NCBI GenBank assembly: GCA_001600175.1
Contig: BCJC01000001.1
Span: forward strand, 1,754,065-1,818,064
Length of the DNA stretch: 64,000 nucleotides
Reading direction: 5' to 3'
Origin: Erythrobasidium yunnanense
Lineage: Eukaryota > Basidiomycota > Cystobasidiomycetes > Erythrobasidiales > Erythrobasidiaceae
A program made the translations under genes and the position numbers. Positions 10,112-22,623 of the stretch are shown here, in pieces. Under the pieces are notes generated by a model, which saw nothing but the letters and a program-made list of their open reading frames with translations, did not search any database and was not told where the DNA came from. The first letter of the stretch is position 1. The number at the start of each line of letters is the position of its first letter.

Positions 10112-13100
10112 CTATAGCTTGTCGTAGTAGTCTTCAAGTTTGGGACTACACGTGAAAATCCGTTAGTATCTGCAGACGGCAACTAATCAATGGCGAACTC
10201 ACGCTTCGACCTTGAGACCCTTGCGCTTCCTGATCTCCAACATCAAGTCTTGCTGCTTACCAGGCTCGAGGGGAGTCTGAATACAATCTAGATCAGCTTT
10301 TGAGGTTGCCGGGCGAAAAAAGACAACGCACTCCTTGCAGTGTGCTCCCTGCATGTGGGGAAAACAATGTATGGTCAGTCTATGTCTGAGTAAGAAATCT
10401 CAATATACGCACAGTGATCCTGTGTGTCGTGTCATCGTATAAGCGATAAGTGGTCAGTCTGGCTGTTCTAGCAGGAAAGAAACGAAAATCCTTACGAAGA
10501 CCATTTGAGGGCTGTATCGTGCATCAGTAAACATTCATTGTAGCATAATACCATCTACCCACAATGCCTGACCACCAGTTGCCTGTCTGAGCTCTCCGGT
10601 GAAACCGAACGACTCGGATACGGGCAGGTAAGCCTTGACGGTGTACATAGGAGTACCTGGACGCTGCTCCTCTGAGAAGACGTGACCTCTCTTCTTGTTG
10701 AGGGTAGAGTAGATACCACCGAGGGCGGAGTCTGGGCAGACGATCTCGACCTGGTAGACTGGCTCTTGGAAACCTGGCTTGGCCATCATGGAAGCAGCGT
10801 AGATGACTCTTCTGCATGTTGGGATGATCTGACCACCTCCTCTGTGGATGGCATCGGTGTGGAGGGTAACATCGATGATGTTGAATCGGGTTCCTCGCAA
10901 GTTCTCCTCGGCGCAGACACCTTCCTTGGTTGCCCACTGGAAAGCAGCAACGCAGGAATCCTTGATTTCGTTCAAGTACTGAACGGCCTTGGTAGTATCG
11001 ACCAAAAGATTGGGTCCGAGAGCGTCGGGTCCGAAACACCAGATCTTTCGTGCTTCAGTTACATCCCAGCCGTATTCGTCGGCCATGAGACGTGCTCGCA
11101 GCTTGAAATCATCTCTAGGAGCAATCTTGCCCTCCTCAATAGCCTTGGAGACCTCCTCGTCAAGAGGTGCTCCCTTGAGCCAGATTCTGTTGTGCTTGTT
11201 CTGCGACTTGGAAAGAGCGACATCGGAAGACTCTTGCTGGATGGTCTCTCTGTAACCGACGACTGGGTCGGAGATCTTGAGAGGTACACCGGCGTGGTCC
11301 TCCATAAGATCCTTCAAGCAGATCTCGAGATGCAGCTCACCAGCACCGGCGACGATGTGCTCACCGGACTCGGAGATGGTAGCAATGACACAAGGGTCGG
11401 ACTTTGAGAGACGCTTAAGCCCTTCGACGAGCTTGGGGAGATCGTTGGCGTTCTTGACCTCGACCGCAACTTGCACGACAGGGGAAACGGAGAACTTCAT
11501 GACCTTCATGTTGTGTGCTACCTCGGAGGTAGTGAGGGTTCCGCTCTTGAGCAAGAACTGATCGACACCGACGAGACCGACGATGTTTCCGGCAGGGCAG
11601 TCCTCGATGGGGTCGACCTTGCCTCCCATCATGAGTACGGTACGCTGAACAGACTTGATGAAAAGATCATCCTTCTTTCCTGGGATGTAATTTTGTCCCT
11701 GAATTCTGATCTTTGGTCCGGCAGAGACGGTACCAGAGAAGACACGACCGAAGGCGTAGAATCGACCCTTATCGGAGGTGGGTACCATCTTGGAGACGTA
11801 CAGCATGAGAGGAGCCTTGGCGTCACAGTCTCGGATACCGATAGCGCACTCGTCGTCCATGGGTCCCTCGTACAGAGTCTCGACTCTGTATCTCTGGGCT
11901 GTGACAGGGGAAGGAAGGTTGATGACAATCATCTCTAGGAGGGAGTCTCCGGCAGGCAAGAACTTCTTCATGATAGTCTTGAGCAGAGCCTTGCCCTCGA
12001 GCTCCTTCTCCTCAGATCGGAGGACAATGTCGAGCTTGTCGAGGATAGGGCCGACATCATCCTTCTTGAAGTTCATGACGGCATCGAAGATCTTGTAGAT
12101 AGGGTCGAGGACAAACATGTTGAAGCATCGCTCAAGCTGGGCGCCATCAGCGTCGGTACCCTTTGTCGTCCACTTCTTGGTCTTGGGGTTGAAGTAGTTG
12201 TCTCCCCAGAGCTTGGCGACGAGCTGGTAGAGTATTGCATTAGCATATCTCCAGAAAGTCGGTATTGCTAATGTATCTCACCTTCTCCTTGTCGACACCG
12301 AACTTCTTGGCGTAACGGGCAGCGAACTGACGGAGGGTGAAAGCCCATCCGTGCAGACCGGAACCGAAAGCGACGGTACCCTTTTCGGGGTATACCTGCG
12401 AACGAAATGTAAGCCCATGCGAATGAGCATAAAAGGTAGTGGAAGGATTTTACCTGAACGTCACCGAGGACGGCGTCATTGTAGGTGGAGATGATGACGT
12501 TTACGGACTCGACAGTTCGGGAGAAGGACTGGTAGAGATCCTCCTTTCCGACCTGCAATTCGAGCAGAGCTCTGTCTACCTTGTTGATAATGCAGACAGG
12601 CTTGATTCGCTCGGTAAGAGCTTGTCGGAGTACGGTCTCGGTCTGTACACAGACACCATCGATACAGTCGACTACTACGAGAGCACCATCGGTGACACGG
12701 AGAGCGGCAGTGACCTCGGAAGAGAAATCGACGTGACCGGGAGAATCGATAAGGTTGATCAAGAAGTCGGAACCTGCGTAACACATGTCAGCATACCGAC
12801 TAATTCAAAGCTCATGCAAGCATGAAGCGCACCCTCAGTCTTCTGCTTGATAGCACCGAGATCTTCCTTTGGCATCTCGAAGTACATGGAGATAGCAGTG
12901 GACTTGATAGTAATACCACGCTCCTGCTCGTCTGCACGGGTGTCCATAGCACGAGCATCACCTCCTCTGGCGTTGGCGACGATACCAGCTTTGACGAGGA
13001 GGGAATCGGTGAGGGTAGATTTTCCGTGGTCGACGTGGGCAATGACTGGAGGAGCATCGGCATAAGCAAGAGGGTTGCATAGGATATAAGTGGAATGTTG

Positions 13101-13407
13101 AGCATACCGGACATGTTACGGATGTTAGTGGGAACTGCATTTGAGAATCGCATAAAAGTCAGTCAAAAACGGTCGCAAGCAAACGGCCGAGAGCGCAGGG
13201 CTCTCGATATTTGCAAGAGTGTATGCTCACCATCCATAAGTCCACGGACCTGGCTGTGAGCGAGGTAGTAAGATGTATCGTCAGTTTTTGCGGGTTCATG
13301 CAAAATCGGGCCAAAAGCCGTGCGTACTCTACGGTGAAGTTGACTGCGACGACAATACATGGTCAGCCATACCACACGCTGGTCATTCTGCTGCAGTACT
13401 GACCCAT
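10112..13407 (-). CDS. EFT1: Translation elongation factor 2 (eEF2)
   Basis: eEF2 is the GTPase that moves tRNAs and mRNA through the ribosome after peptide bond formation. The product starts [20 protein letters not shown] and carries the P-loop [11 protein letters not shown], the G3 motif DSPGHVDF and NKVD at G4. The diphthamide loop [16 protein letters not shown] keeps its modified His. The C-terminus ends in [10 protein letters not shown]. Length is about 840 residues, the family norm. Introns crowd both ends: the first follows only four coding bases (ATGG), several follow within the first 200 bases, and five are packed into the last 500 bases. One exon covers most of the protein (about 10558-12226). 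The symbol follows yeast EFT1/EFT2. Confidence 0.97.
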
Positions 13408-13840
13408 TTTGGCTAGCTTTTATGCGTTTTTGAAGGGAAAAAAGTGTCGGGGTGGTGGGACGAAGGCAAAGGAAAGTAAGGTCTGCGAATCTGATGGGAA
13501 TAAGCTCGAAACTCGGTAGAAAAGTGCGAAGGATCTGGCTAAGATCCCTCGCAGATTCCCTGTGCTTCTCACTGCTGCAAGACCTGCGAGGGATAGGCAA
13601 AGGAAGGCACAGCTGAGCAGCAGGCACAGGCAGTGGCAAGGGCTGGTAAAGTCCACCTTATAGTGAGGGAAGAGCTCTTGCAGTACTACTATATGCACTA
13701 CTAATGTGTACACAGAATGCGTTACGGCGAAGCGGGTACTTTAACTGCTCGAAAGTAGCTGATTAAGCGATACGACAATCAATCAATTGAACGAATGAAC
13801 GAGGAAGATTGCGATAATTGTTTGCGAAGAGCGATATACC
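13408..13840. promoter_or_regulatory. 5' flank of eEF2
   Basis: About 430 bases between the eEF2 start and the 3' end of the RING gene, both minus strand. It must contain the strong eEF2 promoter and leader. No clear TATA box was identified. Open frames here (for example 13420-13713 minus) look like chance readings. Confidence 0.45.
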
Positions 13841-14842
13841 CTAGTCCAAGTCTAGATCGAGATCAGGCTGGCCTTGCGGGTTGTCTTCCCGCTGAGATGA
13901 TCTGCCGGTATTGCTTCCAGTCCCGCTACTTTGCACATTCGACTGCGCAGTAGAAGTAGATGAAGAGGAAGAAGCTCCTCCGAAGCCAAATAGGTTGAAA
14001 GGAAAGCCACTCGTAAGGCCAGGGAAGCCGCCAGGCATTCTCGATCCACCTTCAATAGGCGGCGATCGAGCCACAGACGGAGACACAGGTGCAGAGTCAC
14101 CTGTAGGCATACTGTTACCGTCTTCCTGGCCAGGAGCGCCGGGTGTTGCGGGGATATTGGGATTACGAGGTGGTTCGGGCTGCTCAACTAGCTGGTGTCG
14201 ACAGACTGGACAGGTCCCGCTTCTTTCGAGCCATGGCTTGATGCAGTCATTGTGGAATAGATGATTGCACGGTAGTCTGGTCAGGCAAGCAATCAGATCA
14301 TACTGTAATCAATAGCGAGACATACGCACTTCATGACGCCATCTTCTTCCTGGAAGTCATCCTTGCAGACAGCACAGTCACTGATAGTATCACTTGCTAG
14401 GAGTTCTTTTGTCATCTTGAAAGTGGGCAAGCCATCGATCATTTCTTGCGGAGCAGGCTGTGGGCCATATCTTCCAGACGCCTGGTTCATGAGCTCCGTA
14501 ATGATGCTGACCCACTCACGTCAGTCAAATTTACGATGAAAAGGTTACTAAATCTACTTACTTATCCAGCGCACCCTGCGAAAACACATAGTCTCCCATT
14601 CTTCCACCTTCTGCGCCTGCTCCACCCATCAAGAACGGGAAAGGGAAAGGCATCATTCCCTGTCCTCCAGCTTGACCTTCTCCTCCGGGTCCAGTGACAA
14701 ACGAGAATGTCATTTCTCCATTCCCGTTGCCGAACATGACGCGAGCGACGCCTGGTCTTCCAGCACCTGGCGCTGCACTCTGACCTTGTTGCTGCTCTGT
14801 TACCGAAGCTGGAACAGGTGGCGCGTTACCAGCTGACTGCGC

Positions 14843-14873
<31 letters not shown>

Positions 14874-15832
14874 GGTACAGTTCCGATCGGTACGCCAGCC
14901 TGTCCAGCTAGAGCTCTCAGCATGCTTGTGAATATATCGTCCGTCTCGATTGATGGTCTATCATCGTTGTTTGCCGACTGAGTCGGACCTTCCTGGAGAG
15001 GCGAGGCCTGCTGGGTGTTTCTCGGCTCCTCCGAGCGTCCCCCAAATGCTTCTGTAAGGAAAGAAGCGAGATTCCTGATCGGTACACCTGCATTGGGTTG
15101 AGCTTCACTTTGGGGTAGAGGCTGATCAGGCGGGTCCGGCGATGTATGTTCAGCAGCCTGCGGCGCTGCAGTAGCAGTTGAGGAAGCTTCCTGTCTCGAA
15201 GGCGGTCGACTGTCGATGTTTCCAGATCTGATGATCACAGCTGCTCCTCCTGGGGTTCTGATTATACTCGCTGCCGTACCGGGTCTGCTCGAGGAAGCGG
15301 AAGGCGTGGCATTTCCTGGCTGACTAGACTGATTTGACTGCTGCTGCTGAGACTGAGGAGAAGGAGGCTGCTGTCCTTGGTGAGGCGGTATCCCCATCCC
15401 TCCGAAAAGCTGACCGAGCAGTGCTGCAAATGGACCGCCTTGTCCGCCAGGCATGCCAGCAGCTTGAGGGAACTGTTGAGGACCTGCTCCAAAGAATGCA
15501 AAAGGATTCTCCGGAACTGCATCGAAAGCATGAGGATCATCGAGACTCTCACTGCAGATAGCCGGACAAACCCATGTGTCAGCTTCATTTCCCCAGCGCA
15601 AGTTCAACGGAAAAGCAGTGATGTGTACTCACTCTATCTTCTCTAGGAAGTTCCCTCTACATTGTGGACATGTAAGTTCGCTCAGCACGTCATTCTCTCG
15701 GATATCGGCTTGACATTGATGGCAAAAGTAGATAGCATTCGAACGCCCAGCAGCATTGTTGGATCCAGGAGTAGCTTGGGAGGTGCCTCCTTCGGCGTAA
15801 GGGTTGTTTGACGGATGTCCAGGATCATCCAT
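13841..15832 (-). CDS. RING-H2 E3 ubiquitin ligase with N-terminal zinc ribbon (RNF115/RNF126 type)
   Basis: Residues about 33-65 form a zinc ribbon ([16 protein letters not shown], then [10 protein letters not shown]), as in RNF115/RNF126 and plant BCA2-type ligases, where it binds ubiquitin. A long disordered middle contains a polyglutamine run (coding bases about 14841-14872) and Pro/Gln/Ser-rich sequence. The RING-H2 finger near the C-terminus reads [29 protein letters not shown] and CPVCRHQ. All eight zinc ligands are present, one set restored by splicing across the intron at about 14275-14338. The tail is low complexity and ends DLDLDLD. About 560 residues. Likely role: cytosolic protein ubiquitination in quality control or trafficking. 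Divergent to the HAD phosphatase. Confidence 0.88.
14841..14872 (-). repeat. CAG/CAA trinucleotide run coding polyglutamine
   Basis: A near-perfect CTG/TTG triplet array on the plus strand codes about ten consecutive glutamines in the RING ligase. It is a probable site of length variation between strains. Confidence 0.85.
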
Positions 15833-16152
15833 TGTGGTCCAAACGAGCTGAGATCCAGTCTAGAATTTGGACAGATGGTTGGTAGATCGTTTGAGTATCA
15901 GTCTTAGGTATTCTCAGCTTGTCTCCATCAAGTTGGTCTATGCCAAGTTGTAATATGGATCATGCACCTTAGCCGGAAGCCTATCGAACAACAAAGAACA
16001 ACATCCCAAACGGTCTACAGCGTTGACATCTGATTCTCAGAACACTGTCGCTACATCTTATACATCTAGAAGTTATAATCGCGAGAGAGCCGCTTCGAGA
16101 GCTCACCTCGTACTCGCGACAAGAGAGTCCGGCTTCTTCTGCATCTTCTATA
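15833..16152. promoter_or_regulatory. Divergent promoter region, RING ligase / HAD phosphatase
   Basis: About 320 bases shared by two divergent genes. No recognisable operator or RNA gene was seen. Confidence 0.4.
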
Positions 16153-16969
16153 ATGACCTCCGCAACCAAGTTCACCGTAGATGCTATCCTCTACGATATG
16201 GACGGAACGCTCGTAGATAGCACGCCGGCTGCCGAATACACCTATGCGAAATTATGCGAAGAACACGGCATCGAGAATGAAGGACATGCTCATGTCGATC
16301 GACCCTCCCGCTACCTTCCTATGCCTCTTACTGACTTCATTGTGCTCCAGGGCGTCCGAATGATAGATTCGTTCAGGCGGATGTTCGAGAAGAAGACCGA
16401 AGAAGAGCTAGGCATCATGGCACAGAAGTTCGAAGATGACCTACTGGTCAACGCAAAAGAGTTTGCAAGATCTGGCAAATCGGGCATTGTCATCCTGCCG
16501 GGGGTGGAGAGGATGTTTCGTGAAGTCAGGGCTGGTCCCAACGCAGAAGAGCATTACGCGATTTGCACGAGTGGTCAGGCCAGTACCCACTGCTCTATAA
16601 GTTCTTGGCTGACAGACTTGCTATTCAGCATCCCGGATATTCGCCTCTGAAGCGCTTCAGACAGCAGGCATTGTTCCACCTACGCATCTTCTTACCTCAG
16701 ACGACGTCTCAAAAGGCAAGCCCGATCCAGAACCCTATCTAAAAGGCGCAGCAATGCTCTCAAAAGACATCAAGAAATGCCTCGTAGTAGAAGATGCCCC
16801 GGCAGGAATCGCCTCGGGATTAGCAGCGGGCGCGAAAGTGGTTGCGCTATGTACGAGCCATAAGCGGGAACAAATAGAGAAACTTGGCGCGCATTACGTG
16901 ATAGAAAACTTGGACAGCTTGCACGTCAGCTGGACGCACGATAACAAGATAGAAATTACCCTTTCGTAG
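16153..16969 (+). CDS. HAD-family sugar/glycerol phosphatase (GPP/DOG type)
   Basis: A haloacid-dehalogenase phosphatase of the group that includes yeast glycerol-3-phosphatases GPP1/2 and 2-deoxyglucose-6-phosphatases DOG1/2. Motif I is LYDMDGTLVDS, with both catalytic Asp residues. Motif II is the Thr-Ser of ICTSA. Motif III/IV reads SKGKPDPEPYL followed by LVVEDAPAGIASGLAAG. A helical cap lies at residues about 20-110. One intron at about 16565-16628 separates the two ORF halves and restores the frame. About 250 residues, normal for the family. The product is cytosolic, with no targeting signal. The exact substrate cannot be read from sequence; candidates are glycerol-3-phosphate and deoxysugar phosphates. 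Confidence 0.88.
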
Positions 16970-17456
16970 GTACCGAAGTTTCTGTAGGATAGTCAAGTCT
17001 CGAGTAAATAGCTTAGAATTAGTCAACGAGTGAGTGTGAGGTGATGAAATACCCAGCCTTTGATGGTAAGGACAAATGGGTTGCGCAAGCAAAGTAGACC
17101 TTCGCGATGATCGAGGAATCAGCCTGAGTTGTAGCCAGGGGCATACTCTTATATTCCATGATGACCTTGACCAGATGTGGTACTATTGGACTAATGGATG
17201 GGAGGGATGGACCGACTGAGGAGGCCGTGCTGCCTAACAAGCTACAACAAGGGAGAATTGGATGGTTCCCTAGACTCAAAGATTACTAGAATGGTATTTG
17301 GTATACAGAGGAGATGGCTTGCTACCGAACAAATGTACTAATCGTGGTTTATGGGACAAGGATGTGTAAGAAAGTGTTCAAGCCAAGTCGCCACTAGGTT
17401 GTGAGAGTCTTTTGTGATCTATGTAATGAGATGAAGGTAAGGGTTCCAGTACGGCA
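16970..17456. other. Convergent 3' flanks, HAD phosphatase and SIW14-like gene
   Basis: About 490 bases between two convergent stop codons. They hold only 3' untranslated and terminator sequence as far as I can see. Small open frames (16847-17092 and 17019-17279, minus) have no protein-like features. Confidence 0.45.
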
Positions 17457-18845
17457 TCACCGCTTCGGCTTAGACGGCGATATGAGCAGTCCTGGCGACC
17501 CTCCTCCGTCTTCGCCTTGACACCACTCTGGCAAGTTTTCTTTGTCGACAATCTCCCAGTCCTGATGGAAGAAAGTATCGAATCAGCACATTCATTTCAA
17601 AACCCAGCAGGGAAGTAAGCTTACCGGCTGAAACAGTTCTATGAAGAGCTGATCCATGACTCTCGATTTCGGGAATGAGAATCTTCTATATTCATCAAAG
17701 ACAGCAGTCGCAGACCAGCACTGCATCTTCCTCAGACACCCCACCAGGCATCCCGTTCTATGTTTTCCTTTATTGCAGTGAATGAGCATAGGATGATTCC
17801 GCTTATCCAGGACAAGCCGTAATGCTCTCCGAATCTTCTCGTCTGGTATAGACACGAATGGTTCCTTGTTTGCTGGGATACCGATCTGGTGCAAGGCTAT
17901 CCCCTCTCGTTCGAAGAATGCCCGGTTCTCTTCTGAATACTCGTCTTGTACGAGCGTCAAGACTGTCTTCAAGCCTAACGACCGCAGGAAGGAGTAGTTC
18001 TTCTTGGAAGGGAAGCTACTCCGATATAGTTGCGGGTAGACCATCGCGAAGTTGCCCGGCGGCTCCAGTATATCCTCGGTGTCGCAAGACTGGTATCGTA
18101 GTTGGGGAGAAAGCGGTCGCGGAGACGCTACGAACATATCTGTATCGCCTTCGTCTGGATCCTCCTCGAATGATGGCTGTACGGCTGTTGAGCTCTCGCT
18201 GGCCGTCAAGGTGAGGCATGATTGCAGCGAAGGCGCTATCTTGGGTGAAGAGGTGCTGCTCGATGGGATGGGTAGGTCGAGCGAAGGCGGAGGTAGTGAT
18301 AGAGGTTGCATGACGCTACTGCCGTAGCTGCTGCTGCCATGCTGATTGTGGAAATAGACTGCCATGGGAGAGTATGATGAGGAAGAAGGGCTGTTCTGCC
18401 ACCTTGGCAAGCCTGATGTAGTCGAAGATGAGGAAGTGATGTATCTGAGGGGCATTGCGGGCGAGTCGCTGAACATGCTCTTTGAAGCTGGCGAAGTGCA
18501 CCTCGAGTCTTCCGACGAGCAGTATGCATAGTTTGATTCTGTAGAGTCGCCGGTATATGGGTATGTACTCCAGCTGTTCTCCTGGACTAGCAAGTCGCTA
18601 GGCGGTTCTGAAGAGGTTGCGCTTGCGGATGAGCTGGTGTAGGAAAGCGGAGGTGGTGGGACGCCGTCGACAGCGCCGTCTACGTCGCTGTTGCTCATAC
18701 TGAGCTCTCTCTCCTGTCGTCGTACAGCTCTCCTAGCTGCTTCTGCTTCAAACAGCCTTTCTAGAAAGCGTGGAACTCCCGCCGAAGTCATGGTCGTGGG
18801 AACAGCAGGCGAGCTCGTGCTGGCAGTCGCAGTTGTCGCAGCCAT
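17457..18845 (-). CDS. SIW14-type atypical dual-specificity phosphatase
   Basis: A member of the plant-and-fungi atypical DSP group (yeast Siw14, Oca1/2), which removes the beta-phosphate of inositol pyrophosphates. The catalytic domain occupies the C-terminal ~165 residues: NFAMVYPQLYRSSFP at its start, then LHQIGIPANKEPF, then the P-loop HCNKGKHRTGCLVGCLRK with catalytic Cys and Arg. The last exon, after an intron at about 17562-17622, adds DWEIVDKENLPEW. The N-terminal ~250 residues are Ser/Pro/Thr-rich and look disordered, which is longer than yeast Siw14. Start taken at MAATTATASTSSPA. About 440 residues. LEU2 lies upstream on the same strand. Confidence 0.88.
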
Positions 18846-19212
18846 GTCTAACACAAACTACCGAGGCTTTAGAAGCGCCTGGCTTGCCGCCTTAGTCTTG
18901 AATATTGACCATCCTGGATGGCCTTTGGAGCTTGAGGGTTTGTTGACGAAGCCTTCGTCGACGAGCGTAGCTTTGATAGGACCAACGTCGTCGTTGATCC
19001 AGCTACACTCGAGTATGTTGTAGATTGCTGGCTGCCTTTCAAGGCCAGCGCCTTTCAAGGGAAAGTCGTTCAATTGCTCAGTCAAAGAGAGAGAGTCGGG
19101 TTGCAAGTCTGGCGTGAAATGCCAAACACAACCACGAATGCATGCAAACAAGCGGAAGAACAGTTCGCAGTTCATTGTTTTGTGCATTGCGACTACCTCT
19201 AGTGTGCGCTCC
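18846..19212. other. Stretch between LEU2 stop and SIW14-like start
   Basis: About 370 bases. A minus-strand frame open from 19277 down to 18858 crosses it but has no recognisable domain and overlaps the LEU2 3' end. I take the stretch as the SIW14-like promoter plus the LEU2 3' flank. Confidence 0.4.
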
Positions 19213-20503
<1,291 letters not shown>

Positions 20504-20672
20504 TTTGGGGGTGGAAAAGTAATCTCTATGGATTCGCGGTCAAACGGAGGACAAGAGCCAGCGGTCAAGGTCACGCTTATTCCGACACTTCGCAGCTTTG
20601 ATACACATTGCAAAGGCTGATTTATCACTGATTTACTGATGTCTCTTCTGAAGTCTGATTCCCTCTGTACCT

Positions 20673-20682
20673 CCGAGGCCGG
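20673..20682. promoter_or_regulatory. Leu3-like site upstream of LEU2
   Basis: CCGAGGCCGG matches CCG-N4-CGG, the spacing bound by the yeast leucine regulator Leu3 (consensus CCGGNNCCGG), with one mismatch. It lies 170 bases upstream of the LEU2 start codon. That a basidiomycete Leu3-like protein uses it is inference. Confidence 0.4.
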
Positions 20683-20856
20683 CTCTTCACGCTTCTGATT
20701 TGGCCGACTTCGATGAGAATGAACGCTCGCAAACGGTCTGCAACCTTCGCACTCTCGAATCATACCATTCAAGCAACGTCCTCTTCTCTTCTGATGTCGT
20801 CAACAAACCCTGACAGCGATCGGGCTGTTATATTGGACGAGGCTTCATGAAGGTTG

Positions 20857-20867
20857 TCGGACTCCGA
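20857..20867. promoter_or_regulatory. Palindrome TCGGACTCCGA, possible zinc-cluster factor site
   Basis: An inverted CGG pair with a 3-base spacer sits 354 bases upstream of LEU2 and 135 bases upstream of the DUF6533 gene. Fungal Zn2Cys6 factors bind paired CGG half-sites; which gene it would serve is unclear. Confidence 0.25.
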
Positions 20868-21001
20868 CCGTAGGCTGACAATCGGTATTTGATATGGCGA
20901 AGCTTGTTTCAATCCGGATCCTGCGATGATGCGAACCCGCATCTCCACCTTCTTGCTCTCCTTCTCATCTGTTCCACCTCAGCCCCTTCCACCTCACAGC
21001 A

Positions 21002-22438
21002 ATGGCTGCTCCTCTAGGCGACGTCATCAGCGCGAGGGAAGGTTACGTGAAGGCACTGAACATGCTGCACGAAATTAGACTTGTGACGGCGGTCTCACTG
21101 GGAGTTCTCATTTGGGATTTATTAAGTACGTTCAATTTGGTAAGCCCAATCATAACGACAAAGGTAGTATGGCAAAGGTAGTATGGCTCAGCTGAGTCTG
21201 TCCCCTTTTCTAGGAATGTAAGTTCGTCTTCGCACCCATGCAGAAGAAGTTCACCTTTACCAGCTTCGCATATCTGGTCACCCGGTATTTCGCGTTGGTG
21301 AAGCTGGCTGTGGACCTGTACATCTTCTATTGGGTAGGTTGAAGACTTCAAACTGATGAGAACAACGCTGATCAGTACCTTAGCCACATCAGACGAATGC
21401 AGAGATGTGCGACAAGGTCATCAAGTGGAACTTCTATTCTCTGGCCGTCTTCTACCTCTTCGCAAACTATCTGTTTGCGGCGCGCGTGTATTCGCTGTGG
21501 GAGCGAAACCGGATTGTCCTGGGCGCGCTTGTGTGAGTATATACAAAGCGAAGTCCGCCATTGCTGACTTTCATTTTATTTTCCTCTGAAGCGCACCTGC
21601 AGCGGCCGTCTTCGTTCTGCAGTGTGTCATCCCATCAGACGTGAAGTCGAGGGTTCTGCCTCTGGGCCTACATGCGTGTGTGCCATTTAGGACAGCTTCA
21701 AGATTCTGGGTCACCAGTATGCGCTGCCTGACTGCGCTGGACTGGTACCTCTGACTGATGTCAGCGGTCGTACAGTCTTCGCAGCACTCATGTTTGATCT
21801 GTTCGTGCTTGTGCTCGCGCTATACAAGGAGATCCAGCTCTGGCGGCAAGGTTTGCAGTCCAATATCATGGCTGTACTGCTGCGAGACCAGATTGTCTTC
21901 TTTGCTGTGTGCGCAGCTGCAAACTTGGCCAACATGGTATGCGCTTCCAACTGTGTCTAATACGCCGAGCTGAAGGTAGCGCCATTGCATTTCAGATCTA
22001 TTTCGCAGTCACCGATTCTAGTCAGAACAGAGCACTCCTCTTCTCGGTGGCTATCTGCATGACCTCAATCTCAGTACGCACACCTTGTACCTAATTCACT
22101 GATTTTTTCTGACGTTCTCGCAGGCGTGCAGAATGGTTCTAAATCTACGAGAAAGTGCGGAGAATCCCTATCCAGTCACTTCATTTGTGGCGCAAATGCC
22201 TTTCAGTCCTACTCGCTCGGAAAAGCTACCTCCTACGCCCGCACTCTACAGGCCTACTTTCACACGAAGCCAGCTCTCTTCTCATCAGGCAGACACGCCT
22301 AAATCACCTAGATCGCCCAAGAAATCTGGCTTACAATTCAGCGAAGGTATCAATGTCTGTCAAGAAACGGCCGTCGAGGTCGACGATGGCGATATGAAGG
22401 GCTACCACAGAGATCGCGATTACATCCATGGCGCATAG
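21002..22438 (+). CDS. DUF6533-type multi-pass membrane protein
   Basis: The start MAAPLGDVISAREGYVKA is followed by several hydrophobic helices (VTAVSLGVLIWDLL, then TSFAYLVTRYFALVKLAVDLYIFYW across introns). The cytosolic tail begins ACRMVLNLRESAENP. That layout, a helix pair with an LxTRY-like segment, about seven helices and a final SR/CRMVLNLR-like motif, is the DUF6533 family that is expanded in basidiomycetes. The Ser/Pro-rich tail of about 100 residues (SPRSPKKSG) may be phosphorylated. Five or more short introns make internal exons hard to fix by eye; I estimate 320-350 residues. Function of the family is unknown. Confidence 0.75.
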
Positions 22439-22623
22439 TGATTCAGTAGAACCACAAGCAATACCAAGCCTAATGGCGTAATCTCCAGTTGTTATCGCCC
22501 GGCAGTCTGTATATTATACATAGCTCTCGTTGTTGAACTCTATACAATCTGAATTCCCTGTGCTGCGGGTTTTCCCTCCTCGAAGTCGGACGCTTCAGGT
22601 CTCTTCAGCCCCAGTCGGAAGTC

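Larger units (their letters stand above)
20504..21001. promoter_or_regulatory. Divergent promoter region, LEU2 / DUF6533 gene
   Basis: About 500 bases between divergent starts, with no convincing gene. Contains two zinc-cluster-type sites described separately (20673-20682 and 20857-20867). Confidence 0.5.

Noticed and set aside
10682-11407. 241-codon plus-strand ORF antisense to eEF2
   Set aside because: It is a shadow of the strongly coding eEF2 exon on the other strand; the Asp/Ser/Gly-rich composition follows from codon bias.
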